Source of the DNA: UBA1732 sp045114455
GTDB taxonomy: Bacteria; Verrucomicrobiota; Lentisphaeria; Victivallales; UBA1829
NCBI GenBank assembly: GCA_045114455.1
Contig: JBGUKN010000078.1
Span: forward strand, 11,978 to 75,977
Direction of reading: 5' to 3'
DNA: 64,000 nucleotides
The translations under genes and the position numbers were made by a program. Below, piece by piece: positions 1 to 8,706 of the stretch (within the stretch, counting starts at the first letter, position 1; every line of letters begins with the position of its first letter). The notes beneath the pieces are model-generated. The model saw only the letters and a program-made list of their open reading frames with translations. It made no database searches and was not told the DNA's origin.

Positions 1-1
1 C

Positions 2-754
2 GCGAACATCCTTCAATCGGTCGGGTTCGACGAGGCCGCCGCGGCCTACGGACGCACGAAACGGATCGACAGCGAATCGGACCGTTTTCAGGACGCCCGG
101 ACCGCCGCGCTCCTGCATGAACATCTTTCCCTGAATGGCGAACGCCTCGCCGCAGTCGCGCGGAAAGTCGCCAATACGCTGCGTTCCATCGGCGCGGACG
201 TCTCCTCCACCGAACTTGTGCTGGAACTTGCGAAGCATTTCGCCGGTTCGCTCGACGCGGTCGGCGCGGTGAATCTTGCTCTCCCGGAACCGGGCTGGAA
301 CGACAGGGGGTTCATCCTGCCGCCGGAGGAATTCGCGTGCCGGATTTCGGCATCGTCCGCGCGTCTGCTGGAGTCGCAGTGCCGCGCCGTGAAGGTCCAG
401 CCGGTCGACCTGCGCGTGTTCCCCGCGCTCCGCGTTGAACTCCGCTTCTTCCCGCTTCTGCGCGGCTCCGGGCTGGAAACGCCTGTTACGGAACTGGCGT
501 TCGCCCCGCTTCTGGGGCCTGTCGCGGCCTGCGTGGATGAGCTCTGCATCGCGGCGGACGGCGCCTGCGCCCGCCATGGCGCCGATGCCGTGACGCCACT
601 GAAACTCCTGCTGCACTTCGCCGACGCCGAATCGTTCGCGACCGAGGCGATGGGCTGCGCCGGACGGAAAGCCGCCGGAGAAATTCTGAACGGCCTGGCG
701 GCGTTTTTCACCGGCATGATCACGCGCCGCCCCGAAAAGATCACCTGCGGCTGA
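2..754 (+). CDS. Partial hypothetical protein (C-terminal part)
   Basis: The frame is open from the first bases of the window and ends in TGA at 752-754, so only the last 250 residues are present. An internal ATG at 218 exists, but the upstream codons have the same composition and continue the reading, so I treat the gene as 5'-truncated. The first residues (ILQSVGFDEAAAAYGRTKR) faintly resemble the end of an ATP-cone domain (usually ...LGF-x-EAA-x-AY-x(3)-R). The rest is Ala/Leu-rich with several Cys residues and no motif I recognise. It converges on the oxidoreductase at 836. Function unknown; the ATP-cone resemblance is a weak guess. Confidence 0.6.
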   Translation, partial: ANILQSVGFDEAAAAYGRTKRIDSESDRFQDARTAALLHEHLSLNGERLAAVARKVANTLRSIGADVSSTELVLELAKHFAGSLDAVGAVNLALPEPGWNDRGFILPPEEFACRISASSARLLESQCRAVKVQPVDLRVFPALRVELRFFPLLRGSGLETPVTELAFAPLLGPVAACVDELCIAADGACARHGADAVTPLKLLLHFADAESFATEAMGCAGRKAAGEILNGLAAFFTGMITRRPEKITCG

Positions 755-835
755 CGGCCGATCCGTTTCCCTTTTCTTCGTTCCTTATAGATTCCGGCGG
801 GGCAGGGCGGATGCTGCCGTCCGCCGATCACCCGG

Positions 836-2359
836 TCACTTCGTCTCGTGATAATCCCGCTCGGCGTTGACGTTCCAGACCGACGCCTTGTCTGTCTCTC
901 CGAGCAGCGCACGGACAGCTTCGATGCCGCACATCATGGAGTGGTCCATGTTGTTGTAACGGTGCTGGCCGTTGCGTCCGATGCAGTAGAGGTTCGGGAA
1001 TCCGTCGAGCCATTCGCGGACCCTGCCGAACTCCGCGTAACTGCCGAAATAGGCGGGATACGCCTTCTTCACTTTGATGCGGACGCTCCTGTGCACCGGT
1101 TCGTTTTCGGTGAGGATGCCGATTTGCCGCAGCTCCATTGTCGCCATGTCGACGAACGCCGCATCGCTCATGGTCCAGAGTTCGTCGCCCTCCGTGCAGA
1201 AGTATTCCAGGCCGATCCAGACATGTTTCGTGATGTCGTCGACCATATAGGGCGACCAGTTGTTGAATATCTGGATTCTGCCGATCCGGACGTCCCGTTC
1301 CTGAACATAGATCCAGGTGTCGGGCACGATGTCCCGTACGGTCTTCAGTGCGGTCGCGTTTTTGATGGCGAGTTTGTCCACGAGGAGCCCGACCGTGATG
1401 AAGTCGCGATAGGGCAGACCGGATGCGATCCGCGAGACATCATCCGGGACCGCGCCGAACGCCGCGACCAAGTCCTTGACGGACATGGATGAAAACACCG
1501 CGTCGCAGGGGATCCGCGATCCGTCGGCGAGGATGACGGCCGAAATGCTTCCCCGGTCGGTTCTGATCCCGGTCACGCAGGCGTTCATCCTGACCTCGAT
1601 GTCCTCGTCCTGAAGCCGGGCGGCAAGCGTTTCCCAGAACTGTCCCGGACCGCGTTTGGGGTAGCTGAACTCCTCGATGAGAGACGTCTCTCTTTGTTCC
1701 TTCTGCGGGATAAAAACGCTGAGAAGCGCCTTCCCGAGCGAGAGCCCCTTGACGCGCTGGGCGCCCCATTCGGGCGATATCTCCGACGGGTGAACGCCCC
1801 ATATCTTCCGTGTGTAGTCCTCGAAGAACATGGAGTAGAGGACCCTGCCGAACCGGTTGATGTAGAAGTCCTCCAGCGATTTCTCCTGTCGCTTGAAGAC
1901 CGCGCTGTAGAGATAGCTGCATCCGGCCTTCACTGTCCGGGCAAGTCCCATGGCCAGAAACGTCGCGGGCTTGACGGAGATGGGGTAGTCGAAGAAATGG
2001 CGGAGATAGTAAATCCGGCTGACCCTGTGGCGGGACAGCATCACGACGTCTTCTGTTTCGGGGTCGGGACCGCCCGGGTTGAGATGGCATGCGCGGTTGA
2101 GGATGATGTCGTCTTTCGCGGGCTTGCCCTGGAGCGGCATGACCTCGTTCCATATCTCGTTGATCCGCGGCGACTGGGAGAAGAAGCGGTGCCCGCCGAT
2201 GTCGATGCGGCAACCTTCATGGACCGCCGTGCGGGAAATGCCGCCGATCTCCGCGGATTCCTCCAAGACAATGATCCTCCAGTCGTTTGACCTGCGGCGG
2301 AGTTCATAGGCCGCGGTCAGTCCCGCGGGGCCGGCGCCGATGACGATGGCTGTTTTCAT
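836..2359 (-). CDS. NAD(P)/FAD-dependent oxidoreductase (amine oxidase / UDP-galactopyranose mutase-like)
   Basis: 507 residues. The N-terminus is a Rossmann dinucleotide-binding motif (VIGAGPAGLTAAYEL, residues 5-19) followed by an acidic end of the second strand (VLEES), typical of FAD enzymes of the protoporphyrinogen oxidase / amine oxidase / UDP-galactopyranose mutase group. The C-terminal YCIGRNGQHRYNNMDHSM fits the second FAD-contacting segment of that group. A TTG start at 2395 would add 12 residues, but the ATG at 2359 places the Rossmann strand directly after the start as usual. The gene follows trxB by 81 bp on the same strand and could be co-transcribed. The substrate cannot be read from the sequence; such proteins often sit in polysaccharide or pigment pathways. 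Confidence 0.85.
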   Translation of the reverse strand: MKTAIVIGAGPAGLTAAYELRRRSNDWRIIVLEESAEIGGISRTAVHEGCRIDIGGHRFFSQSPRINEIWNEVMPLQGKPAKDDIILNRACHLNPGGPDPETEDVVMLSRHRVSRIYYLRHFFDYPISVKPATFLAMGLARTVKAGCSYLYSAVFKRQEKSLEDFYINRFGRVLYSMFFEDYTRKIWGVHPSEISPEWGAQRVKGLSLGKALLSVFIPQKEQRETSLIEEFSYPKRGPGQFWETLAARLQDEDIEVRMNACVTGIRTDRGSISAVILADGSRIPCDAVFSSMSVKDLVAAFGAVPDDVSRIASGLPYRDFITVGLLVDKLAIKNATALKTVRDIVPDTWIYVQERDVRIGRIQIFNNWSPYMVDDITKHVWIGLEYFCTEGDELWTMSDAAFVDMATMELRQIGILTENEPVHRSVRIKVKKAYPAYFGSYAEFGRVREWLDGFPNLYCIGRNGQHRYNNMDHSMMCGIEAVRALLGETDKASVWNVNAERDYHETK

Positions 2360-2440
2360 GGGATACGGATCGTTTGTTTGTCTTGTTCGTATCAAACAGA
2401 TCCGCCGGAGCGGTGCGGCGGATCCGTCTGTTTCGGGAGA

Positions 2441-3355
2441 TCAGAACGTGAGCGAGTTCAGGTAGCGGCAGGCGGCGAGCGCGGCGGTCGCGCCGTCGCC
2501 GATGGCGGTCGCGATCTGACGCACGCCCTTGGTGCGGCAGTCGCCCGCGACGAATACGCCCGGAGTCTTCGTGAGGCAGGCCTCGTCCGCGGTGATGAAT
2601 CCGCCCGTATCGAGGTCGCAGACGCCCTGGAACGGCTTGTTGTCGGGCATCTGGCCGATGGCGACGAACACGCCGTCGAGCGTGAGCGTGGACTCCTCGT
2701 TGGCGGCGGTGTTTTTGACCTTGATCCCCGTGAGCTCGGAATCTCCGAGAAGCTCGGTCACGACCGTGTTGTAAATGATCTTCACGTTCGGGCGCGACTT
2801 CAGAATCTGGGCGAGGCTGGCCTCGCCCGTGAGCTTGGGAAGGTTCTGGACGATCGTGACAGTCTTCGCGGTCTCGGAGAGCAGGACGGCATCCTGGAGC
2901 GCGGTATTGCCGCCGCCGATGACCGCGATGTCCTTGTCCTTGTAGAAATCGCCGTCGCAGAGCGCGCAGTAGGAGATGCCGTGCCCGACGAGCTCATCCT
3001 CTCGGGAGAGTCCGAGAGGTCTGTGGCGGGACCCGGCGGCAACGATGACGGTCTTGCAGAGGTACTGCGTCCGCGTCGTGACGACGGACTTGATCCTGCC
3101 GTTGTCGTGGATGGCCGTGACTTCGTCGAGTTCAAGTTCCGCGCCGTGGTGGATCGCCTGGTCGACGAGCTTTTCACCGAACTCGCTGCCGGAAAGCGCG
3201 AGGAATCCGGGGTAGTTCTCGACCTTGGGCGAATAGACGATCTGCCCGCCGAAGGATTCGCGTTCCAGGACCATGACTGAACGGCCCGCGCGGCGCGCAT
3301 AGACGGCGGCGGTGAGGCCGGCCGGGCCGGCTCCGACGATGATGATGTCGACCAT
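2441..3355 (-). CDS. trxB: Thioredoxin-disulfide reductase
   Basis: 304 residues, normal length for a low-Mr thioredoxin reductase. It has the FAD Rossmann motif IIIVGAGPAGLTAAVYA at the N-terminus, the redox-active CALC pair followed by DGDF near residue 135, the NADPH-binding motif IGGGNTALQDAV and the C-terminal FAD motif GVFVAGDCR. The enzyme passes electrons from NADPH to thioredoxin- or glutaredoxin-like proteins in the cytoplasm. It lies 21 bp downstream of nrdD, whose product carries a fused redoxin domain. This suggests that TrxB recharges the ribonucleotide reductase directly. Co-transcription is inferred from the spacing. Confidence 0.96.
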   Translation of the reverse strand: MVDIIIVGAGPAGLTAAVYARRAGRSVMVLERESFGGQIVYSPKVENYPGFLALSGSEFGEKLVDQAIHHGAELELDEVTAIHDNGRIKSVVTTRTQYLCKTVIVAAGSRHRPLGLSREDELVGHGISYCALCDGDFYKDKDIAVIGGGNTALQDAVLLSETAKTVTIVQNLPKLTGEASLAQILKSRPNVKIIYNTVVTELLGDSELTGIKVKNTAANEESTLTLDGVFVAIGQMPDNKPFQGVCDLDTGGFITADEACLTKTPGVFVAGDCRTKGVRQIATAIGDGATAALAACRYLNSLTF

Positions 3356-3376
3356 AGCGGAAACCGCTCCTTCCCG

Positions 3377-5782
3377 TTACTGTGCCACGGCGGCGGATTC
3401 TTCGATGAAACGGCGGATGTTGGAGACGTTCTCGAACTTCTCCATCTTGCCGCCGCGGATCACGACGAGCGTGGGGGCCTGGCGGATGTCGTACAGGTCG
3501 ACGGATGCGACGTCCTCGTTTGCGAGGATGATGTCGTAGGCGATCGAAGCCTGGTCGAGGAAGCGTTTCGCCATCTTGCAGTTCGGGCAGGTGCTCGTGG
3601 CGAAGAGGATCACGCGGTCGGGGCCGCCGGCGGGCGCGGGCTTCTCGACGGGGTGCGCCGGGTCTTCATGTACGGGACCGTCGTGATGCGTGACGGCGTG
3701 GTGCATGGACTTGCCGATGTCGTAGGTCTTGCGGTCCTTGTATTCCTGCGACTTGCCGTCGTTCCAGTTCTGGACGGGACGGTAGTAGCCGGTGATGCGG
3801 CTGTAGACTTCGGTCTTCTCGCCGCACTTGGAGCAGGTGTTCTTCTCCCCGGAGATGTAGCCGTGGTTCTTGCAGACGGAGTAGGTCGGGGACAGCGTGT
3901 AGTACGGGAGACGGTAGTTCTCGGCGATCTTGCGGACGAGGTTCGCGGCGCTCTTCCAGTCCGGAAGCTTCTCGCCGAGGAAGGCGTGGAAGACGGTGCC
4001 GGAGGTGTAGAGAGTCTGGAGCTTGTCCTGGATGTCGAGCGCGGAGAAGATGTCGTCCGTGTAGCCGACGGGCAGGTGGGAGCTGTTCGTGTAGTACGGG
4101 GCGTCGTCGTCGCCCTTGGACGCCGTGATGATTTCCGGGAAACGCTTGCGGTCGTGTTTGGCGAGACGGTAGGCGGTGGATTCGGCGGGCGTGGCTTCGA
4201 GGTTATACAGGTCGCCGTACTTCTCCTGATAGTCGGAGAGGCGTTCGCGCATGTGGTTGAGGACCTTCGCGGTGAAGTCCTGCGCCGCGGCGTCGGTGAG
4301 GTCGCGGCGGACCCAGTTCGCATTGAGGCAGGCCTCGTTCATGCCGACGAGCCCGATGGTGGAGAAGTGGTTGTCGAACTTGCCGAGGTAGCGTTTCGTG
4401 TAGGGATAGAGTCCTTCGTCGAGGAGACGCGTGATGACCTCGCGCTTGATCTTCAGCGAGCGCGCCGCGATGTCCATCATGTGGTCGAGGCGCTTGAAGA
4501 AGTCCTCTTCGTCCGTGGCGAGGTAGGCGATGCGCGGCATGTTGATGGTCACGACGCCGATGCTGCCGGTGCTTTCGCCGCTGCCGAAGAAGCCGCCGGA
4601 TTTCTTGCGGAGTTCGCGGAGGTCGAGGCGGAGGCGGCAGCACATGCTTCGGATGTCGCTCGGCTCCATGTCGCTGTTCACATAGTTGGAAAAATACGGC
4701 GTGCCATACTTGGAGGTCATTTCGAAGAGGAGGCGGTTGTTCTCGGTCTCGCTCCAGTCGAAGTCGCGGGTGATGGAGTAGGTCGGGATCGGGTACTGGA
4801 AGCCGCGTCCGTTGGCGTCGCCCTCGATCATGGTCTCGATGAACGCCTTGTTGATGAGGTCCATTTCGGCCTTGCAGTCCTTGTACTTGAACGGCATTTC
4901 CTTGCCGCCGACGATGGCGGGCAGTTCGGCGAGGTCGTTCGGCACGGTCCAGTCGAGCGTGATGTTGGAGAAGGGCGCCTGCGTGCCCCAGCGGGACGGC
5001 GTGTTCACACCGAAGATGAACGACTCGATGCACTTCTTGACCTGGTTGTAGTCCAGATTGTCGGCCTTCACGAACGGCGCGAGGTAGGTGTCGAAGGAGG
5101 AGAACGCCTGCGCGCCCGCCCATTCGTTCTGCATGATACCGAGGAAGTTCACCATCTGGTTGCAGAGCGTGGCGAGGTGGGACGCGGGGGCGCTGGTGAT
5201 CTTGCCGGGGACGCCGCCGAGTCCTTCCTGAATGAGCTGTTTGAGGGACCAGCCGGCGCAGTAGCCTGTGAGCATGGAGAGGTCGTGCAGGTGCAGGTCG
5301 GCGTTGCGGTGCGCGTTCGCGATTTCGTCGTCATAGATTTCGGAGAGCCAGTAGTTGGCGGTGAGCGCGCCGGAGTTGGAGAGGATGAGGCCGCCGACGG
5401 AGTAGGTCACAGTGGAGTTTTCCTTCACGCGCCAGTCGTTGATCTTCAGGTAGTCGTCGATGGTGGTCTTGAAGTCGATGATCGTGTTGGCGGTGTTGCG
5501 CAGTTTTTCGCGCTGGCGGCGGTACAGGATGTACGCCTTCGCGACGTCGGCGTAGCCCGCCTGCACGAGCACGGATTCGACGCAGTCCTGGATGTCCTCA
5601 ACGGCGATCAGCCCTTCCTTGATCTTCGGTTCGAATTCGGCGGTGACCTTCAGCGCGAGAAAGTCGATGACGGACGGGTGGTAGTTCTTCTCCTGCGCCT
5701 CGAAAGCCAGCTTGATCGCGTTCGAAATCTTCTGGATGTCGAAATCGATGACTTTGCCGTTGCGTTTCTGGACTTGATACAT
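3377..5782 (-). CDS. nrdD: Anaerobic (class III) ribonucleoside-triphosphate reductase fused to a glutaredoxin-like domain
   Basis: 801 residues. An ATP-cone domain (about 1-95, beginning YQVQKRNGKVIDFDI) gives allosteric control. The catalytic barrel follows, with Cys residues in LTGYCAGWS and MCCRLRLDLRE that fit the active-site positions. A zinc-binding cluster (SVCKNHG ... CSKCG) precedes the glycyl-radical loop RITGYYRPV (Gly near 665). The usual protein ends shortly after this loop. Here a His/Pro-rich linker leads to about 75 further residues with TSTCPNCKMAKRF (Cys 732 and 735) and QAPTLVVIRGGK, a thioredoxin/glutaredoxin-fold domain. The enzyme makes dNTPs without oxygen and needs NrdG for the radical. 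The fusion and the trxB neighbour suggest NADPH-TrxB-redoxin rather than formate as reductant. An AGGAG lies 11 nt before the ATG. Confidence 0.96.
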   Translation of the reverse strand: MYQVQKRNGKVIDFDIQKISNAIKLAFEAQEKNYHPSVIDFLALKVTAEFEPKIKEGLIAVEDIQDCVESVLVQAGYADVAKAYILYRRQREKLRNTANTIIDFKTTIDDYLKINDWRVKENSTVTYSVGGLILSNSGALTANYWLSEIYDDEIANAHRNADLHLHDLSMLTGYCAGWSLKQLIQEGLGGVPGKITSAPASHLATLCNQMVNFLGIMQNEWAGAQAFSSFDTYLAPFVKADNLDYNQVKKCIESFIFGVNTPSRWGTQAPFSNITLDWTVPNDLAELPAIVGGKEMPFKYKDCKAEMDLINKAFIETMIEGDANGRGFQYPIPTYSITRDFDWSETENNRLLFEMTSKYGTPYFSNYVNSDMEPSDIRSMCCRLRLDLRELRKKSGGFFGSGESTGSIGVVTINMPRIAYLATDEEDFFKRLDHMMDIAARSLKIKREVITRLLDEGLYPYTKRYLGKFDNHFSTIGLVGMNEACLNANWVRRDLTDAAAQDFTAKVLNHMRERLSDYQEKYGDLYNLEATPAESTAYRLAKHDRKRFPEIITASKGDDDAPYYTNSSHLPVGYTDDIFSALDIQDKLQTLYTSGTVFHAFLGEKLPDWKSAANLVRKIAENYRLPYYTLSPTYSVCKNHGYISGEKNTCSKCGEKTEVYSRITGYYRPVQNWNDGKSQEYKDRKTYDIGKSMHHAVTHHDGPVHEDPAHPVEKPAPAGGPDRVILFATSTCPNCKMAKRFLDQASIAYDIILANEDVASVDLYDIRQAPTLVVIRGGKMEKFENVSNIRRFIEESAAVAQ

Positions 5783-5828
5783 GGTTCTTGCTGCTCCTGA
5801 TTTGAAGATGTTATAAGGAAAAAATGGT

Positions 5829-6554
5829 TTAGGAATCCGTTTCCGTTGTTTCGACGCCGCGAAGCTGCGCGTTCGGGATGAACTCCCGGACGGCCTCCAG
5901 CGCGAGCGCCATTTCGTCGTCCGGCATCGCGCTCAGCCCTGCGCCGAGCAGGTCGCCGGAGTCCTTGAATTTCTGGAGGAAATAATGCTCGACTCCGGCA
6001 TGCTCGCGGGCAAGCCCGGCCAGGTCGTCCACGGTGTGGAACTGGCGGACGACCGTCGTGCGGAGTTCGTAGTAGTCCAGCGGGGCGGTCTTGAGGTAGG
6101 CTGCGCTTTCCGCGACGCGTCCCGCCATGCCGGTCACCCCGGTCGTCTCGTCGTACTTCGCATAAGTGTTTTTCACGTCCATTGCCACGGCGTCTACGAG
6201 GCGGCGTTCCACAACATCCTGCAGACGGTCAGGGAAGGAACCGTTCGTATCGAGCTTGATGAGGAGCCTGTACGAGCGGAGAAGTTCCAGCAGCTCGGCG
6301 AGGTCGGGACGCATCACAGGTTCGCCGCCCGTGATGCATGCACCGTCCAGGATCTTTCCCCGCTTCGACAGGAAATCCTTCAGTTCGTCGAGCGTGAGCA
6401 TGGCGGACTGCTCCTGCGGGACCACCACGAGCGAGGCGTTGTGGCAGAACGGGCAGCGGAAGTTGCATCCGTGCAGGAAAATGGTGCACGCGACCTTGCC
6501 GGGGTAATCCAGCAGAGTGAGCTTTTGCAGTCCAAAACGGGAGTCGGCGTTCAT
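5829..6554 (-). CDS. nrdG: Anaerobic ribonucleotide reductase activating protein (radical SAM)
   Basis: 241 residues. The radical-SAM cluster motif CNFRCPFC (CxxxCxxC) is near residue 30, followed by the SAM-binding CITGGEPVMRPDL. The enzyme reduces S-adenosylmethionine with a [4Fe-4S] cluster and generates the glycyl radical on NrdD. The frame is open upstream to 6689, but that stretch covers the promoter and operator region. The ATG at 6554 (MNADSRFGLQKLTLLDYPGK) matches the normal N-terminus of the family. It is the first gene of the unit nrdG-nrdD-trxB (46 bp to nrdD). Two palindromes resembling NrdR boxes lie 44-91 bp upstream of the start. Confidence 0.95.
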   Translation of the reverse strand: MNADSRFGLQKLTLLDYPGKVACTIFLHGCNFRCPFCHNASLVVVPQEQSAMLTLDELKDFLSKRGKILDGACITGGEPVMRPDLAELLELLRSYRLLIKLDTNGSFPDRLQDVVERRLVDAVAMDVKNTYAKYDETTGVTGMAGRVAESAAYLKTAPLDYYELRTTVVRQFHTVDDLAGLAREHAGVEHYFLQKFKDSGDLLGAGLSAMPDDEMALALEAVREFIPNAQLRGVETTETDS

Positions 6555-6871
6555 TTGAGCGGTGGTAGTGGTTGATGGCGGTAAAACAGCAGAAAAACCA
6601 CAACATCTTGTGGTGTTCCGGTATAATATAATCAACACCTTGATAAATGCAATGCCGAAACGGAAAAATTTTCTCAAAAATTTTTCCAATATTTATTTAT
6701 AATTTTCATTGTGCCGGAACGATATGTCCCGCCCGTCCCTTTTGAAATTATGAATATATTGATAATCAGCAAGATATGGATAGAATTAGTATCGAAGATA
6801 TTTTCCGCAAAAAAAAAGGAAAAATGACTTGAAAAACAGGAAAGGCATGTCAGACGGCGAAAAAGCGCACG
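6555..6871. other. 317-bp intergenic region
   Basis: Besides the NrdR-box-like pair, this region is A+T-rich between 6650 and 6845. No ORF with coding character was found. No clear Rho-independent terminator for the upstream minus operon ending at 6872 could be defined; there is only a weak hairpin near 6845-6875 and a run of A residues near 6811-6819 (T on the minus strand). Confidence 0.5.
6598..6645 (-). promoter_or_regulatory. Tandem NrdR-box-like operator
   Basis: Two palindromes stand in phase. Box 1 at 6598-6613 is CCACAACATCTTGTGG and box 2 at 6630-6645 is AATCAACACCTTGATA; both share the core CAA-CAnC-TTG. Their spacing is 32 bp centre to centre, three helical turns, as known for paired NrdR boxes (consensus close to acaCwAtATaTwGtgt). 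Promoter-like elements on the minus strand (TTGCAT and TATATT, about 16 bp apart) overlap box 2. NrdR is an ATP-cone repressor of ribonucleotide reductase operons, so this site probably makes nrdG-nrdD-trxB responsive to dATP/ATP. Binding is inferred. Confidence 0.7.
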
Positions 6872-8098
6872 TCAGCCTTCGGGAACTCCGCGGGATGCGA
6901 GTCCCTTGTGGCGGGGCAGATATCCGAACTTGTAGTACAGGAGGCATGCGAGCATAAGCGCGGGGAAGAACGCGGCCGCGAGGAGCCCGGTTTTGAGGTC
7001 TCCGCCGAAGAACGATGCGATCTTTCCGACATATACCGGTCCAAGTCCGCAGCCGAAGTCGCCGGGCAGGGCGAGCAGCGCGAACATGGCGGTCCCTCCG
7101 AGGGGGATCGCGACCGATGCCGTGCTGAATACGCCGGCCCAGAGGATGCCCGCCGACCAGCCGACAAGCGCGCATCCGGCGAGCGCGAGGGCGGGATGCG
7201 GCGCAAAGACGGCGGTGAGGTAGGCGATGATGCTGAGCGTGCAGCTCGCGATGAGGCAGTTGACGAGGTTGAGACGCGTGCTGAAGACTGCGTAGAGCGT
7301 GCGGGAAAGCCCCATGAGGAATGCGAAGAGGCATGGTCCGGCGAGGTCGCCGACGCTTTTCCTGATGTTCAAAGTCGATTCCGCGAACGTTGACGCCCAC
7401 TGGGTCATGCAGTGTTCGGCCGCGCCCGCGCAGAGCATCATCACGGACATGAGCCAGAAGACCGGGTGTTTGAACAGAGCGAGGATGCCGAGTCCTCGTT
7501 TTTCTCCGGCGATCAGCGGGCGCATCGGCACGAACATGAAGTAGATCCCGTCGAGGAGCGGGACGGCGGCCCAGATCAGCGCAAGGAATCGCCAGTTGTC
7601 CAGCCCGAAGCGGCGGAAGAAGAAGGTCGAACCGAGCACGACGATCATCAGTCCCCAGCAGTAGAAGGAATGCACCAGACTCATCGCGGCGGCTTTCCGT
7701 TTGAACGGGCATGCCTCGACCACGGGGCTGGTGACCGCTTCCACGACGCCGCCTCCGACTGCGTACAGAGCGACCGCGCAGGTCAGTCCGGCGAGCGGAG
7801 ACGGCATGAGTTCGGGCAGGACGGTCATGAGCGCGAGTCCGGCGGCGGAGCAGAACTGCCCGATGACGAGCGTGAGGCGGCAGGAGATCATGTCCGCGAG
7901 TTTGGCGCAGGCGAACGCCACACACATCTGAATCCAGAAGTTTCCGAGGATCACGGGCCAGAGCTGTTCGCGTTCCAGTCCGTATGCGTCGTTGAACCAC
8001 AGGAAGAGCAGCGGCGCGAATCCGTTGACGATGGCCTGCGTGACGTAGCTGATGTTGCACGCATGGAGCGTGTGAATATAATTGTCCCGGATGCTCAT
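6872..8098 (-). CDS. MFS transporter
   Basis: 408 residues with about twelve hydrophobic segments, such as the stretches around LFLWFNDAYG, CSAAGLALMTVLPELM and GLAGTALFALL-like segments. Arg/Lys residues sit in the loops (FKRKAAAMSL, KLADMISCRLTL), as in the major facilitator superfamily. The start codon overlaps the stop of the synthase-like gene upstream (ATGA at 8095-8098), so it is translationally coupled to the APE-like operon. The distal N-terminal extension in the open frame is an out-of-frame shadow of the upstream gene. The substrate is unknown. Position suggests export of a product or uptake of a precursor of this pathway; classical APE clusters use an MMPL exporter, which is also present here. 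Confidence 0.85.
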   Translation of the reverse strand: MSIRDNYIHTLHACNISYVTQAIVNGFAPLLFLWFNDAYGLEREQLWPVILGNFWIQMCVAFACAKLADMISCRLTLVIGQFCSAAGLALMTVLPELMPSPLAGLTCAVALYAVGGGVVEAVTSPVVEACPFKRKAAAMSLVHSFYCWGLMIVVLGSTFFFRRFGLDNWRFLALIWAAVPLLDGIYFMFVPMRPLIAGEKRGLGILALFKHPVFWLMSVMMLCAGAAEHCMTQWASTFAESTLNIRKSVGDLAGPCLFAFLMGLSRTLYAVFSTRLNLVNCLIASCTLSIIAYLTAVFAPHPALALAGCALVGWSAGILWAGVFSTASVAIPLGGTAMFALLALPGDFGCGLGPVYVGKIASFFGGDLKTGLLAAAFFPALMLACLLYYKFGYLPRHKGLASRGVPEG

Positions 8099-8703
8099 GG
8101 CAGAATGCTTCTGATCCAGCTGAAACAGTCCATGCCGTCGGGGACCTCGAAGGACTCCACGCCGTTTTGAGCTTGTTCGAACAGGAAGGCGGCGGCGAAT
8201 TCCATCGATTCGAGGCCGAGCAGTTTCATAGTGCGGTCGGCGAACGGAGAGCGTTCTTCCGTCAGGATCACAATGACCCGTTCGGCGTCTCCCGCAGTCA
8301 GGACGGCATTCGCAAGCGAGAAGACGCGTTCGGGAAGGCGGTCGAATCCGGCCAGGGAGAAGATCGGGACTTTCATCCCGAAGTGGATGGAGGCGGTGCC
8401 GGGGACGGCGTTGTGGACGGAGCACGAGAACGAAATGGGGCCGATCTGGTCTTCCGGGAAGTCGATCAGGTCGTTCTGGAGCGCGGTGATGCGACTCTGC
8501 ACGCCGAGCATGCTGCCGAACAGGAGCGGCACGTCGCCGGGGCGGCCTTCGAGCCGGTCGAGCGCGGAGAGGACTGCCGCGGTCATGCGGTCGGACCGCC
8601 GTCCGAGTCCGAGGCGGGCGCGTTCGGCGCGGAGAAAATTATCGTCCCAGCGCAAATCGGCGCCTGGCGAGGTGAAGGAGGATGCAAGCAGATGAAGCGC
8701 CAT
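8095..8703 (-). CDS. Ketoacyl-synthase-like partner (chain-length-factor type, no catalytic Cys)
   Basis: 202 residues, about half a ketoacyl synthase. FGSMLGVQSRITALQND and FSCSVHNAVPGTASIHFGMK align with the N-terminal half of KAS proteins (the ...NT-P...A.A..G..GP region). At the nucleophile position the sequence reads FSLAGFDRL, so the Cys is missing; the C-terminal half with the two His residues is also absent. This matches the beta-ketoacyl synthase N-terminal-like family (Ketoacyl-synt_2), represented in E. coli-type APE clusters by ApeC, which pairs with the synthase ApeO. The gene starts 3 bp after the intact synthase at 8707-9918, supporting a heterodimer. Confidence 0.85.
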   Translation of the reverse strand: MALHLLASSFTSPGADLRWDDNFLRAERARLGLGRRSDRMTAAVLSALDRLEGRPGDVPLLFGSMLGVQSRITALQNDLIDFPEDQIGPISFSCSVHNAVPGTASIHFGMKVPIFSLAGFDRLPERVFSLANAVLTAGDAERVIVILTEERSPFADRTMKLLGLESMEFAAAFLFEQAQNGVESFEVPDGMDCFSWIRSILP

Positions 8704-8706
8704 GAT

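Noticed and set aside
2360..2395. TTG start for the FAD oxidoreductase
   Set aside because: It adds 12 polar residues before the Rossmann strand, whereas the ATG at 2359 gives the usual short N-terminus.
3653..5800. 715-codon plus-strand open frame opposite nrdD
   Set aside because: It is antisense to a certain gene, has the Val/Asp/Gly/Glu-rich composition that arises from the reverse frame of high-G+C coding sequence, and shows no domain.
6555..6689. Longer NrdG with a 45-residue N-terminal extension
   Set aside because: It begins at a TTG, runs through promoter and NrdR-box-like sites, and the family starts at the internal ATG at 6554.
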